From Acidobacteriota bacterium (GTDB taxonomy: Bacteria; Acidobacteriota; Terriglobia; Terriglobales; Acidobacteriaceae), in contig JAJYVF010000006.1 in assembly GCA_021792135.1 (NCBI GenBank), positions 62,001 through 126,000 of the forward strand: a stretch of 64,000 bases of DNA, in the 5' to 3' direction. A model generated the notes under the pieces. It did no database searches and was not told the DNA's origin. It saw nothing but the letters and a program-made list of their open reading frames with translations. Numbering within the stretch: the first letter of the stretch is position 1; each line of letters begins with the position of its first letter. A program made the position numbers and the translations under genes. Below, one piece after another: positions 25,480 through 33,731 of the stretch.

Positions 25480-26460
25480 ATGCTGTCGGGTATGCCTGCC
25501 GCAGCCGCCCAGGATGTGCACCTGGCCGCCGACGCCGCTGCTTTCCGCCGATTCAACAGTATTTATACGCGATTCATCGACACGCTGAACGAAGGGCTGC
25601 TCCGCACCGAGTACAGTCTGACGGAAGCGCGTGTGCTGCAGGAACTGGCGACTCGCTCTTCGCCGCGCGCCAGGGAGATTGCCGCGGCCCTGGAGATGGA
25701 TGCCGCGTATCTGAGCCGGATTCTCACCCGGTTCGAAAAGGCCGGGCTGCTGGAGCGAAGGGTTTCAGCGGAGGACAGCCGCACGGCCGATCTGAAGCTG
25801 ACGACGGAAGGCCGGGCGGCATGCCGCACCCTGAACGCGCGATCGGAGAAGCAGGCCCGCAGCATTCTGGGAGGCCTTGAACCGGTCGCGCGCGCGCAGC
25901 TTGTGGGCGCCATGCGCACCATCGAGGACATTGTCCTGAGGCGGGAGCCGGCAAATGAGCCGCTGGCGCTGCGGACCCACCGTGCCGGCGATATGGGGCT
26001 GGTGGTCCAGCGGGAAGGCGCAGGATACACGCAGGAATACGGATGGGACGAGACCTTTGAGGCGCTGGTGGCGAAGATTGTTGGGGACTTCCTGCTGAGC
26101 TTTGATCCGGCGCGGGAACGCTGCTGGATTGCGGAGATCGATGGCCGCCATGCGGGGCACATCTTCCTGGTGCGGGATCCGGAGCAGGCGGATACTGCGA
26201 AACTGCGGCTGCTCTATGTCGATCCGGAAGCCAGGGGGCACGGCGTCGGTAAGGTGCTCGTCGACGCGTGCCTCCGGTTTGCGCGCGAATCAGGCTATCG
26301 CAGGATCACGCTGTGGACGCAGAGCATTCTGGTGGCGGCCCACCGCATCTACCAGAAGTCCGGTTTTCGGCTGGTGCGGGAGGAGCCGCATCACAGCTTT
26401 GGCAAGGATCTGGTTGGGCAAACGTGGGAACTGGAACTTGAGGAGAAGAGCGCGGCGTAG
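25480..26460 (+). CDS. MarR-type regulator fused to a GNAT acetyltransferase
   Basis: Two-domain protein of 326 residues. Residues about 15-155 are a MarR winged helix ([40 protein letters not shown], and the wing [13 protein letters not shown]). Residues about 165-320 are a GNAT domain with the acetyl-CoA motif [20 protein letters not shown] and the later [14 protein letters not shown]. Such fusions are known in many soil bacteria; ligand and substrate are unknown. An alternative ATG lies at 25492; GGAGG at 25474-25478 is very close to the first ATG, so the second start is possible. Confidence 0.9.
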   Translation: MLSGMPAAAAQDVHLAADAAAFRRFNSIYTRFIDTLNEGLLRTEYSLTEARVLQELATRSSPRAREIAAALEMDAAYLSRILTRFEKAGLLERRVSAEDSRTADLKLTTEGRAACRTLNARSEKQARSILGGLEPVARAQLVGAMRTIEDIVLRREPANEPLALRTHRAGDMGLVVQREGAGYTQEYGWDETFEALVAKIVGDFLLSFDPARERCWIAEIDGRHAGHIFLVRDPEQADTAKLRLLYVDPEARGHGVGKVLVDACLRFARESGYRRITLWTQSILVAAHRIYQKSGFRLVREEPHHSFGKDLVGQTWELELEEKSAA

Positions 26461-27504
26461 TTATTGCACCTCGCCGTGAGGCCGAAGCCGGTTCAGCTCA
26501 ATCGCGCAGGCGATGCCGTTCAGCGTGGCGAAGCGCAAGTTATCGAGCCCGGCCCAGATCCAGAAGTGAGTGGTGTCCTCGTTTTTCCCGCTCCGGGGGC
26601 GAATCCGGACCAGGATATCGGGCTGGCCGGCAACACTCAGATTGGTCGGCGGTTCGGATTCGGCGGTGACCACGTCGACGTGCTCGCCGGCAACCGCTGC
26701 TTCCATCTGGTCGATGGTGGCCGGCGTGTCCAGCTCAATCGCCAGCGAGATCCCGTAGCCGTGAAACACGGGGGCATGTAACAGCTGGATGCCGACTTCG
26801 GGGAGGCGGCCGCAGGCAAGCAGAGCGTAATGGCGGCGAATGCGCGATTCGCTGGCGGCGAGGCTGAAGCGGGCCGACTCGCCAAAGGCGGCATTGGTGT
26901 TGAAGGCAACCTGGGTGTCGTAGACCTGCTTCGGCAGTTCCTGGAAACTGAGCAGCTTGACCGTCTGCTGGTGCAGCTCGTCCATGGCAGCCCGGCCGTA
27001 TTCGGAGGCAGGCTCGAGGACGGTGGCCGAGGCGCTTCGCACGGCGCTTGTCTGACCGATGCGCGCCAGCAGCAGCGCGAGCGCGACGGACACCGGATGA
27101 GCGGGCACCACCGCGGGTGTCTCAAGATTGGGCGCGGGTTTCCCCGGCGATTCCAGGGTCTCCTCGAGCCAGGGAGCGCGGACCAGGACGCCGGGCTCTC
27201 CCTCCAGAGCAGCAGAAAGGTCGACGATGCTGGCCTGGGCGCGATGAGCATTCTGCCAGTGTTTGCCGGTGAGCACCGGATCGCCGGTGAAGAAGACGAA
27301 GTCGGCGCGGTCGAAGGAACCCGGCTCAATGCGCTGGACGAAGGTGACCTCGTCGCCGACGGCTTCGAGAGAGCCGATCTCGGCTTCGTCGTCCATCAGC
27401 AGGAAATCGGCGTCGGCAAAGGGAGACTCGGTAAGCGCGTCATTCAGTTCGTGTCCGCGCAGTGAGCCTGCTCCGACAATGACAATTTTCAGGGGATCCG
27501 TCAT
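26461..27504 (-). CDS. Aspartate-semialdehyde dehydrogenase-like protein without catalytic cysteine (Usg-like)
   Basis: 347 residues with the Asd fold: N-terminal NAD(P) strand KIVIVGAGSLRGHELNDALT, dimer-domain GRAAMDELHQQT, HGYGISLAIEL and C-terminal WAGLDNLRFATLNGIACAIE. Where true enzymes have N-C-T/S, this protein reads VPAHPVSVAL, with no cysteine, so dehydrogenase activity is unlikely. This recalls the E. coli Usg paralogue. The start overlaps the pssA stop by four bases, giving a psd-pssA-asd-like operon. Its role is unknown. Confidence 0.8.
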   Translation of the reverse strand: MTDPLKIVIVGAGSLRGHELNDALTESPFADADFLLMDDEAEIGSLEAVGDEVTFVQRIEPGSFDRADFVFFTGDPVLTGKHWQNAHRAQASIVDLSAALEGEPGVLVRAPWLEETLESPGKPAPNLETPAVVPAHPVSVALALLLARIGQTSAVRSASATVLEPASEYGRAAMDELHQQTVKLLSFQELPKQVYDTQVAFNTNAAFGESARFSLAASESRIRRHYALLACGRLPEVGIQLLHAPVFHGYGISLAIELDTPATIDQMEAAVAGEHVDVVTAESEPPTNLSVAGQPDILVRIRPRSGKNEDTTHFWIWAGLDNLRFATLNGIACAIELNRLRPHGEVQ

Positions 27505-28400
27505 CCGGTCCGGCCTTCCGAAGATGGCAGCGTTTGGGGCACCATTCTATTGTGCCGCCGCTGCCAGGAATACGCGAGCCGCGCCAGCACGCCCGAGAAC
27601 ATGTAGGTAAAGGCAAGAAGCAGCAGGACTTCGCGGGAGAAAAAAACCAGCAGGTAGATGCACAGGCCGAGGAAAACGATCCAGCGGAAGGGCTGACGTC
27701 CGGTGAGGTTGATCTCCTTGCCGCTCCAGAAGCGCCAGGTGCTGATCATCAGGAATCCAATGAAGCCGACCAGCAGGGACCAGATCACGGCCACCCACCA
27801 GCTGAAAATCGGCCAGCCGACAAAGCCATGCACAACCGCGGCGATGAATCCAGCCGCCGCCGGAATCGGCATGCCGACGAAGTACTTGCGGTCAGGTCTG
27901 CCCGGATTCTTGGGAGTGGGATTGACGCTGATGTTGAAGCGCGCCAGGCGGCTGGCGCCGCAGAGCAGGAACAGGAAACAGACGAAGGCTCCGAACTGCA
28001 CCAGCTTGAGGCGCAGGTCGTGGTTCATGGCCTGGGGAAGGAAGCGGAATCCCCAGGCAAAGGCCAGAATACTGGGAGCCACGCCAAAGGTGATGACATC
28101 GGCCAGGGAATCGAGCTCGCGGCCAAAATCGCTCTCGGTGTTGGTCAGGCGGGCGATGCGGCCGTCCAGCGCATCGAAGGGGATGGCGAAGCCAATAGCC
28201 AGCGCGGCGTAATCGAAGTGGTGCGGCTGGAGCGCCGACCCCTCCAGGCTCTGGGTAATGGCGAAGAAGCCGGCGGCGATGTTGCCGGCCGTGAATACCG
28301 AGGGCAGGATGTACATCCCGCGCGGCCGCCGCCGTGAATGCGGCGCACCGGGCAACCCCGCCCCGCCGGGGTTGAGGTTCGCACGCTCGCTGGCGCTCAA
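27501..28400 (-). CDS. pssA: CDP-diacylglycerol--serine O-phosphatidyltransferase
   Basis: Integral membrane enzyme making phosphatidylserine from CDP-diacylglycerol and L-serine. The CDP-alcohol phosphotransferase motif is complete: [20 protein letters not shown] with the final D in LAD. The N-terminus [17 protein letters not shown] is typical, and about seven hydrophobic segments follow. It overlaps both neighbours by four bases, so psd, pssA and the Asd-like gene are translationally coupled. The first about 28 residues are basic and variable. Confidence 0.95.
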   Translation of the reverse strand: MSASERANLNPGGAGLPGAPHSRRRPRGMYILPSVFTAGNIAAGFFAITQSLEGSALQPHHFDYAALAIGFAIPFDALDGRIARLTNTESDFGRELDSLADVITFGVAPSILAFAWGFRFLPQAMNHDLRLKLVQFGAFVCFLFLLCGASRLARFNISVNPTPKNPGRPDRKYFVGMPIPAAAGFIAAVVHGFVGWPIFSWWVAVIWSLLVGFIGFLMISTWRFWSGKEINLTGRQPFRWIVFLGLCIYLLVFFSREVLLLLAFTYMFSGVLARLAYSWQRRHNRMVPQTLPSSEGRTG

Positions 28401-29065
28401 ACCAGCAGCTCCGCGCCAGAGCGAGCCGGCAGCGATTCCGGTTCAGATGCAGGGATGCGGGCCAGAACGCTGGCTCCGCCGCGGACCCGATCACCGGCCT
28501 TCACCAGCACCTCGGCATGGCCGGGGAGCAGAACGTCGGTGCGGGAACCGAATTTGATCAGGCCGACGCGCTCGCCGCGAGCCAGTTGGTCGCCGGGGCG
28601 TTTCGTGAAGACGATGCGGCGCGCCAGCAGACCGGCGATCTGGGTAAAGGAAACCTGGTAGCCCTCCGTGCAATCCACGACAACCAGATTCCGCTCGTTG
28701 CGCTGGGCGCAGGCGGGATTCATGGCATTGAGGAACTCGCCTTTGGAATACCGCACCTCGCGCAGGATTCCGGCCACCGGAGAGCGGTTGACGTGAACGT
28801 CGAACACGCTGAGAAAGATGCTGAGACGCAGACGCTCACCGTCCGGCGTGGATACGCGGGCCACTTCAGTCACCTTTCCGTCGGCGGGAGAAACCGTCAG
28901 TCCGGGCTCCTGGGGAATGGACCGCTCCGGGTCACGAAAGAACCACAGAAAAAAGGCAGCCGGCAGCAGGGGCAGAACCGCCCAGCCCCAGGCGCCGGTC
29001 AGCAGACCGACTACCACCGCTACCGCAATCAGCGCCAGCCCGTAAAAATATCCGTCGCGCACCAT
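28397..29065 (-). CDS. psd: Phosphatidylserine decarboxylase proenzyme
   Basis: Converts phosphatidylserine to phosphatidylethanolamine. The short (222 aa) PSD-A type has an N-terminal membrane segment ([18 protein letters not shown]), [20 protein letters not shown] and the autocleavage site [13 protein letters not shown], where the Ser becomes the pyruvoyl group. First of the psd-pssA operon. The roughly 280 bp before it shows no gene. Confidence 0.94.
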   Translation of the reverse strand: MVRDGYFYGLALIAVAVVVGLLTGAWGWAVLPLLPAAFFLWFFRDPERSIPQEPGLTVSPADGKVTEVARVSTPDGERLRLSIFLSVFDVHVNRSPVAGILREVRYSKGEFLNAMNPACAQRNERNLVVVDCTEGYQVSFTQIAGLLARRIVFTKRPGDQLARGERVGLIKFGSRTDVLLPGHAEVLVKAGDRVRGGASVLARIPASEPESLPARSGAELLV

Positions 29066-29342
29066 GAGTGAAAGGAATAAGAAACCCTCAGCCGACTGCT
29101 GCCGCTAAAGTCCGGCCCTGCTGTCAACCATACCGGTAAACGGCGAGAACAACCCGAACACGGGAGGCTCCCGCGGCAAAGCACCCAAGGCACCCGTCAT
29201 CCGAAGGTCCATTTCATTCTATGCGTTCCGGAGCGCTGAAACAAAGAAGCTCGATAAGCCCCTTCCGCAGAGCAGCCCAGACACACTCCCCCCTCCGCGA
29301 CTGCAAAACGCCTGCTACGGGAGGCTGTATTCAGGAGCTGTT

Positions 29343-29561
29343 TCAGGCGGCGGTAAATGCCCGGGACCGGCTTCGCCGCAGCGCCAGCTGGTCTTTGATG
29401 CGCAGTTTCAGCTTTTTCAGGCGGACTTCCTCGAGTTGTTCATCCTCGGACAGCCAGGGCTTCTGGAGCAGTGCTTCCAGCATTTCCGAATAGTGACGAT
29501 GCTCTTCTTCCAGGCGGCGAATTTCCTCACTATCCGGCTGACCGTTCGCTTCCAGGTCCAT
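29343..29561 (-). CDS. YdcH/DUF465-like small helical protein
   Basis: 72 residues, almost all helical and charged: EIRRLEEEHRHYSEMLEALL, WLSEDEQLEEVRLKKLKLRI, KDQLALRRSR. This matches the DUF465 (YdcH) family of coiled-coil proteins of unknown function. The ATG at 29561 has GGAGG 8 nt upstream; a GTG at 29570 in frame is less well placed. Downstream of rimI by 89 bp. Confidence 0.8.
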   Translation of the reverse strand: MDLEANGQPDSEEIRRLEEEHRHYSEMLEALLQKPWLSEDEQLEEVRLKKLKLRIKDQLALRRSRSRAFTAA

Positions 29562-29650
29562 GGACGACACCTCCGTTTCGGGAATTTCCCCGACGGAGCC
29601 GGCGCAGCGCTTCGCCGGGCGAATTGCTCACATGAGTGAGACGTACCACG

Positions 29651-30190
29651 CTAGCACCGCGGAGGCCTGCCTTCAACCAAATTCCCAGTGGAAAAATCGG
29701 CAGGCGCAGGCACGGGAGTAACCGGCATGCCCAGAAGCAGGGCATCTTCATCGGGATCAGCATAGTAGCGAGGCCGGCGGCCCTCGGGACGGAGGCCCGC
29801 ACGCTCGTACATCCGAAGGGCCGGGAGGTTCCCGGTGCGGACCTCCAGGCCGAGATGATGAGCACCCTCGTGAGCGGCCCAGGCGAGCACGGCCCGGAAG
29901 AGCGCCGAGCCCATGCCCTGCTGGCGCGCACCCGGGGAGACGGCCATCGAGTCCAGTTCGCAGCGGCTGTACTCACCGCTGCCTTCATCGCGGAGGAGCG
30001 TGGCCGCGGCGAATCCCTGGATCCCGGTGGCGGATTCGGCGACAAAGGCTGCGCGCAGCAGAGGTGGCTCAGAGGCTGGGGCCAGATAAGCGGCCCACGC
30101 CGAGGGCTGCCACTGCGGCGCTTCGAGTGCCTGTCGGCAGATGTTGAGAATGATCTCGATATCCGCAGGCGCCGCACGCCGGATCATCAT
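29651..30190 (-). CDS. rimI: Ribosomal protein alanine N-acetyltransferase RimI
   Basis: GNAT enzyme acetylating the N-terminus of ribosomal protein S18. N-terminal IRRAAPADIEIILNICRQA, acetyl-CoA site LDSMAVSPGARQQGMGSALF, and NLPALRMYERAGLRPEGRR follow in the right order. The C-terminal 25 residues are extra. Position directly after and overlapping tsaB by four bases is the classical tsaB-rimI arrangement, supporting the assignment over other GNATs. Confidence 0.85.
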   Translation of the reverse strand: MMIRRAAPADIEIILNICRQALEAPQWQPSAWAAYLAPASEPPLLRAAFVAESATGIQGFAAATLLRDEGSGEYSRCELDSMAVSPGARQQGMGSALFRAVLAWAAHEGAHHLGLEVRTGNLPALRMYERAGLRPEGRRPRYYADPDEDALLLGMPVTPVPAPADFSTGNLVEGRPPRC

Positions 30191-30843
30191 GATCGACCCA
30201 CCATGCTGAGCTTCGGTTTGGAGAAGATTTCGGCATCCGAGCGGCGGAGGTAATGGCCGTCGAGGGCGACGGGGTCGTCGAAGTCGCGGGCGTCGATGCG
30301 CGGCAGGGCGAAAAGGAGCGCATCGGCCGCGGTGGGCGCTGGGACGCGCGTCGCGGCGGCCGCCACTCCGAGGGCGGATGCTTCGCAGACGGCGAGGTTC
30401 TGACCCTGGGCAGAGGCCGCCTCTTCGAATTCACCGCGGGTAAGGAGCGATTCGCGTTTCTCGCCCGAGAAGTCTCCGAGATAGAACTCGCCGCGACCGG
30501 CATCGAGAGCGGCAGCCCGAACCTGCGCCTTGTGGGCGAGCACGGCGAGGCGGGAGACAGCGATGAGCGGGATCGACCTGGCCTCTGCGAGACCCTTGGC
30601 GGTGCTTAGACCGATGCGGATGCCGGTGAAGCTGCCGGGCCCGCTGGTCATGATGACCGCCCCGATCCGGTCCAGGGGACTGTTGTGACCGCCCAGCAGT
30701 TCGTGGATGGCAGGGACAAGCCGGACGGACCATGTCTTACCGGGAAGTTCGGTTTCGCCGAGGATTTCGATTCGGCCTCCAGCCAGGCGAGCCAGAGCCA
30801 CGGTGCCGAGGGGGCCGCAGGTGTCAATGGCGAGGAGGAGCAT
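30187..30843 (-). CDS. tsaB: tRNA threonylcarbamoyladenosine biosynthesis protein TsaB
   Basis: Non-catalytic ASKHA-fold partner of TsaD in t6A37 tRNA modification. LLAIDTCGPLGTVALARL opens the fold, and MTSGPGSFTGIRIGLSTAKG is the diagnostic TsaB motif. The C-terminus is shortened as usual. ATG 30843 is used; an in-frame GTG at 30864 adds seven residues. The partner tsaE is at 37.1 kb; tsaC and tsaD are not in the window. Confidence 0.93.
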   Translation of the reverse strand: MLLLAIDTCGPLGTVALARLAGGRIEILGETELPGKTWSVRLVPAIHELLGGHNSPLDRIGAVIMTSGPGSFTGIRIGLSTAKGLAEARSIPLIAVSRLAVLAHKAQVRAAALDAGRGEFYLGDFSGEKRESLLTRGEFEEAASAQGQNLAVCEASALGVAAAATRVPAPTAADALLFALPRIDARDFDDPVALDGHYLRRSDAEIFSKPKLSMVGRS

Positions 30844-30880
30844 ATCGACTTGGGTCAGCCCCACCGATTCTTGCAGAATT

Positions 30881-30928
30881 GCAGGTTCTTCGACTCCGCC
30901 CGATCCGCGTCCTCCGCTCAGAATGACA
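30881..30928. repeat. Dispersed intergenic repeat (GCAGGTTCTTCGACTC...CAGAATGACA)
   Basis: Between mce and tsaB, GCAGGTTCTTCGACTCCGCC followed by CTCCGCTCAGAATGACA has the form of a widespread bacterial intergenic repeat half, similar to that at 17263-17333 read on the other strand. Confidence 0.5.
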
Positions 30929-30943
30929 CCCCCATCGCCGATG

Positions 30944-31351
30944 CTACACGTCCGCGATGGGGTCCTGGCAGATCTCCAGCAGAACGCCGCCGGCGCTGGA
31001 GGGATGGACGAAGAAATAGAGATGCCCGCTGGCTCCGGTCTGGATATTGTCGGAGATGAGGCGGGCTCCGGACTTCTTCAAAGTCTCCATCGCGGCCGCG
31101 ATGTTGTCGACGTGCAGGGCGATATGGTGCAGGCCTTCGCCGTGCTTTGCCAGAAAGCGGCCAACCGGGGAGTCTTCCTGGGTGGGCTCAAGCAGCTCGA
31201 TGCGGGCATCGCCCGCGGGGATCATGGCGGTGCGCACCTGTTCGTGCTCGATGGTTTCCTCGCGCAGCAGCTTCAGCCCGAGAGCTTCGTAAAGGCCCCG
31301 GGCTCTGGCAATGCTTCTGACGGCGATTCCGATGTGATCCAGCTGGCTCAT
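30944..31351 (-). CDS. mce: Methylmalonyl-CoA epimerase
   Basis: Vicinal-oxygen-chelate fold enzyme interconverting (R)- and (S)-methylmalonyl-CoA. Metal ligands are visible in LDHIGIAV (His), HEQV, HHIALHVDN (His) and GVLLEICQDP (Glu). At 135 residues it is of family length. It lies 13 bp downstream of meaB on the same strand, giving a methylmalonyl-CoA module. Confidence 0.94.
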   Translation of the reverse strand: MSQLDHIGIAVRSIARARGLYEALGLKLLREETIEHEQVRTAMIPAGDARIELLEPTQEDSPVGRFLAKHGEGLHHIALHVDNIAAAMETLKKSGARLISDNIQTGASGHLYFFVHPSSAGGVLLEICQDPIADV

Positions 31352-31364
31352 GCTGATTGGACTG

Positions 31365-32408
31365 TCATTTCGGGTTGGGCGCCGAATCCGGTGTTTCGCC
31401 CGCCAACAGATTTTCGGCCAGACGACCGACGAGCTTCCAGGGGTCGTCCTGGCCCGAGGCGATGCGGGCAGCGTATTCGTGGAGCTTCTCCTCTGCCAGG
31501 CCGTTGCGGCGTGCGTGGCGCATCAGCTCGCTGCGCAGCATGGCTTCGAGGCGGCGCTGCCAGTGGCGGGCGCGGCGTTCGGCAAGCCGATCTTCCCCGC
31601 GCATCCACTTCTCTGTTTCGGCGATGGCGGCAGCCAGAGCGTCGATGCCCTCGCCGGTGGTGGCTGTCGTACGAACGACGGGCGGTGTCCAGGCCGCGCT
31701 GGCGGAAACCAGGGACTGCAGAGTCCGAATCTCCTGCTCGACGCGATCAGTGCCTTCGCGGTCGGACTTGTTGATGACGAAGATATCGGCGATTTCCATG
31801 ACTCCGGCCTTCAGGCTCTGGATGTCGTCGCCCATGCCGGGAACCAGGACGACGAGGGTGATATCGGCCAGGCGGGCGATCTCGATTTCGTCCTGGCCGA
31901 CGCCGACGGTCTCGATGAGGATCACGTCTCTGCCGCTCGCCTCCATGACCAGGGCTACATCGGCCGTGGCCAGGGCAAGGCCGCCGAGCGATCCACGGGT
32001 GGCCATGGAACGGGCGTAAAAGCCGGGATCGCTGCCCGAACTCCCGGCGCTGAGGTGCTCCTGGAAGCGGATACGGTCGCCGAGGATGGCTCCGCCGGTG
32101 AAGGGGCTGGTGGGATCGATGGCCACCACGGCGACGGTTCTGCGCAGGGTGCGGTAATGCCGGACGAGGCGGTCGACCAGGGTGCTCTTGCCGGCGCCCG
32201 GAGCCCCGGTGATGCCGATGCGGAGCGCGCGGCCGGTGAAGGGAAAGCAGGCGGAGAGAATTGCACGGGCCTGGGGAGCGTCGTTTTCAACCAGAGAGAT
32301 GGCGCGCGAGAGGGCCCGGACCTCTCCCTGACGGAGACGATCAACCAGAGATCTAATCTCCGGGAGGTGGCCACTCGTAGTGTCGTCCGTGTAAGTAGCT
32401 GATTCCAT
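31365..32408 (-). CDS. meaB: Methylmalonyl-CoA mutase-associated GTPase MeaB
   Basis: G-protein chaperone that loads and protects the B12 cofactor of methylmalonyl-CoA mutase. Motifs: GITGAPGAGKSTLVDRLVRH (P-loop), AIDPTSPFTGGAILGDRIRF, ETVGVGQDEIEI and NKSDREG. Length 347 is normal. It begins the run meaB-mce-tsaB-rimI and is divergent from denD. The window's mutase B12 subunit is at 9.0 kb. Confidence 0.96.
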   Translation of the reverse strand: MESATYTDDTTSGHLPEIRSLVDRLRQGEVRALSRAISLVENDAPQARAILSACFPFTGRALRIGITGAPGAGKSTLVDRLVRHYRTLRRTVAVVAIDPTSPFTGGAILGDRIRFQEHLSAGSSGSDPGFYARSMATRGSLGGLALATADVALVMEASGRDVILIETVGVGQDEIEIARLADITLVVLVPGMGDDIQSLKAGVMEIADIFVINKSDREGTDRVEQEIRTLQSLVSASAAWTPPVVRTTATTGEGIDALAAAIAETEKWMRGEDRLAERRARHWQRRLEAMLRSELMRHARRNGLAEEKLHEYAARIASGQDDPWKLVGRLAENLLAGETPDSAPNPK

Positions 32409-32566
32409 TGCGGCCGTGCCCCCGGAGCAAGCTCATTCCTCTGATCCGGAATGCTTGCAGGTTTCCGGCAGGCTTTCAAATCGGAGCATTCCTGCCCTGA
32501 CTGGAGCATGGTATCCGATTGAATTCACGGCGCGAAGAGACGCCTCATGGTTATAGGATCAGGACG

Positions 32567-33565
32567 ATGCGGGAAACGGATGAAGTCAAGGTTCTTGTTA
32601 CAGGCGGGGCGGGATTCCTGGGGAGCCGCCTGGCGCGGGTACTTCTGGATCGGGGGCAAATCGGTGGACGTAGTGTCCGGGAGATGGTTCTGGCGGATAT
32701 GGCTTCACCCGCGGCGGACCTGCTGTCCGACCCGCGCGTGCGCTTTCACCAGGGATTCCTGGCCGAAGCGGCGGCAGCGCTGAGCCGGGAAGCCTTCGAT
32801 GTGGTCTTTCATCTGGCTGCCGCGGTTTCCGGCGAGTGCGAGGCGGATTTCGACCTTGGGCTGCGAGCGAACATTGACAGCACACGCGGGCTGCTGGAGG
32901 CGCTGCGGGCGGCGGGGAACCGGCCCCGCCTGATCTTCGCCTCCTCGGTCGCGGTCTTTGGCAACGATCCGGGACTGCCGATGCCGCCCGTGATCCGGGA
33001 CAACACGCTGCCGACGCCGCAGTCCTCCTATGGGACACAGAAGTTCATCTGCGAACAACTGGTGGCGGATTACTCCCGCAAGGGATTTCTGGAAGGGCGG
33101 AGCGCGCGGCTGATGACGGTGGTGGTCCGGCCAGGGCAACCCAATGCCGCGGCCTCCGGATTTCTCTCGTCGATTATTCGCGAGCCTCTGCACGGGCAGT
33201 TCGCGGTGTGTCCGGTGGCGCCGGAGACGGCGGTGGCTCTGGCCTCGCCGACGCTTACCATGCGAGGGCTGATTGCCGCCGCCGAAGCGCAAGCCGAGGC
33301 ATTTGGAGGGAGGGTTGCGCTGAACCTTCCGGCGCTGACGATTCGCGTGGGCGAGATGCTGGATGCGCTGGAGCAGGTAGCCGGACGGGCGGCACGGGAG
33401 AGAGTGCGCTTCGAGCATGATCCCGTCATTCACCGCTTCGTGGAAAGCTGGCCGGCGGTATTTGAGAATGCGCGTGCGGCTCGCCTGGGGCTTACCCCCG
33501 ATCCCGATTTTCCCTCGATCATCCGGCAGTTCATCCGCGAGGATCTGTCGCTGTCCGGCACATGA
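32567..33565 (+). CDS. denD: D-erythronate dehydrogenase-like NAD-dependent epimerase/dehydratase
   Basis: Extended short-chain dehydrogenase. KVLVTGGAGFLGSRLARVLL binds NAD; FHLAAAVSGECEADF, ASSVAVFG and YGTQKFICEQLVADYSRKGF (catalytic Tyr-Lys) follow. The region VVRPGQPNAAASGFLSSIIR and the tail LNLPALTIRVGEML are typical of DenD, which oxidises D-erythronate in C4 sugar-acid catabolism. The frame opens at a TTG (32519); ATG 32567 better fits the fold. A lactate-permease-type transporter follows. Confidence 0.85.
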   Translation: MRETDEVKVLVTGGAGFLGSRLARVLLDRGQIGGRSVREMVLADMASPAADLLSDPRVRFHQGFLAEAAAALSREAFDVVFHLAAAVSGECEADFDLGLRANIDSTRGLLEALRAAGNRPRLIFASSVAVFGNDPGLPMPPVIRDNTLPTPQSSYGTQKFICEQLVADYSRKGFLEGRSARLMTVVVRPGQPNAAASGFLSSIIREPLHGQFAVCPVAPETAVALASPTLTMRGLIAAAEAQAEAFGGRVALNLPALTIRVGEMLDALEQVAGRAARERVRFEHDPVIHRFVESWPAVFENARAARLGLTPDPDFPSIIRQFIREDLSLSGT

Positions 33566-33731
33566 TGACGCAGAAGGCCGGGTTGTCAGGCTCAGAACTG
33601 CGATGAAAATTTGGGCAGCGGTCTCACGCAGCGGTATCCCGCCGCCAGCGGAAGCAGGTATCGTGGAGACCTGACGCGGCGAAGGGGATTTTCCCGCGCA
33701 GGCATGCCGCGAATGCAGGTGATCGATCCGG

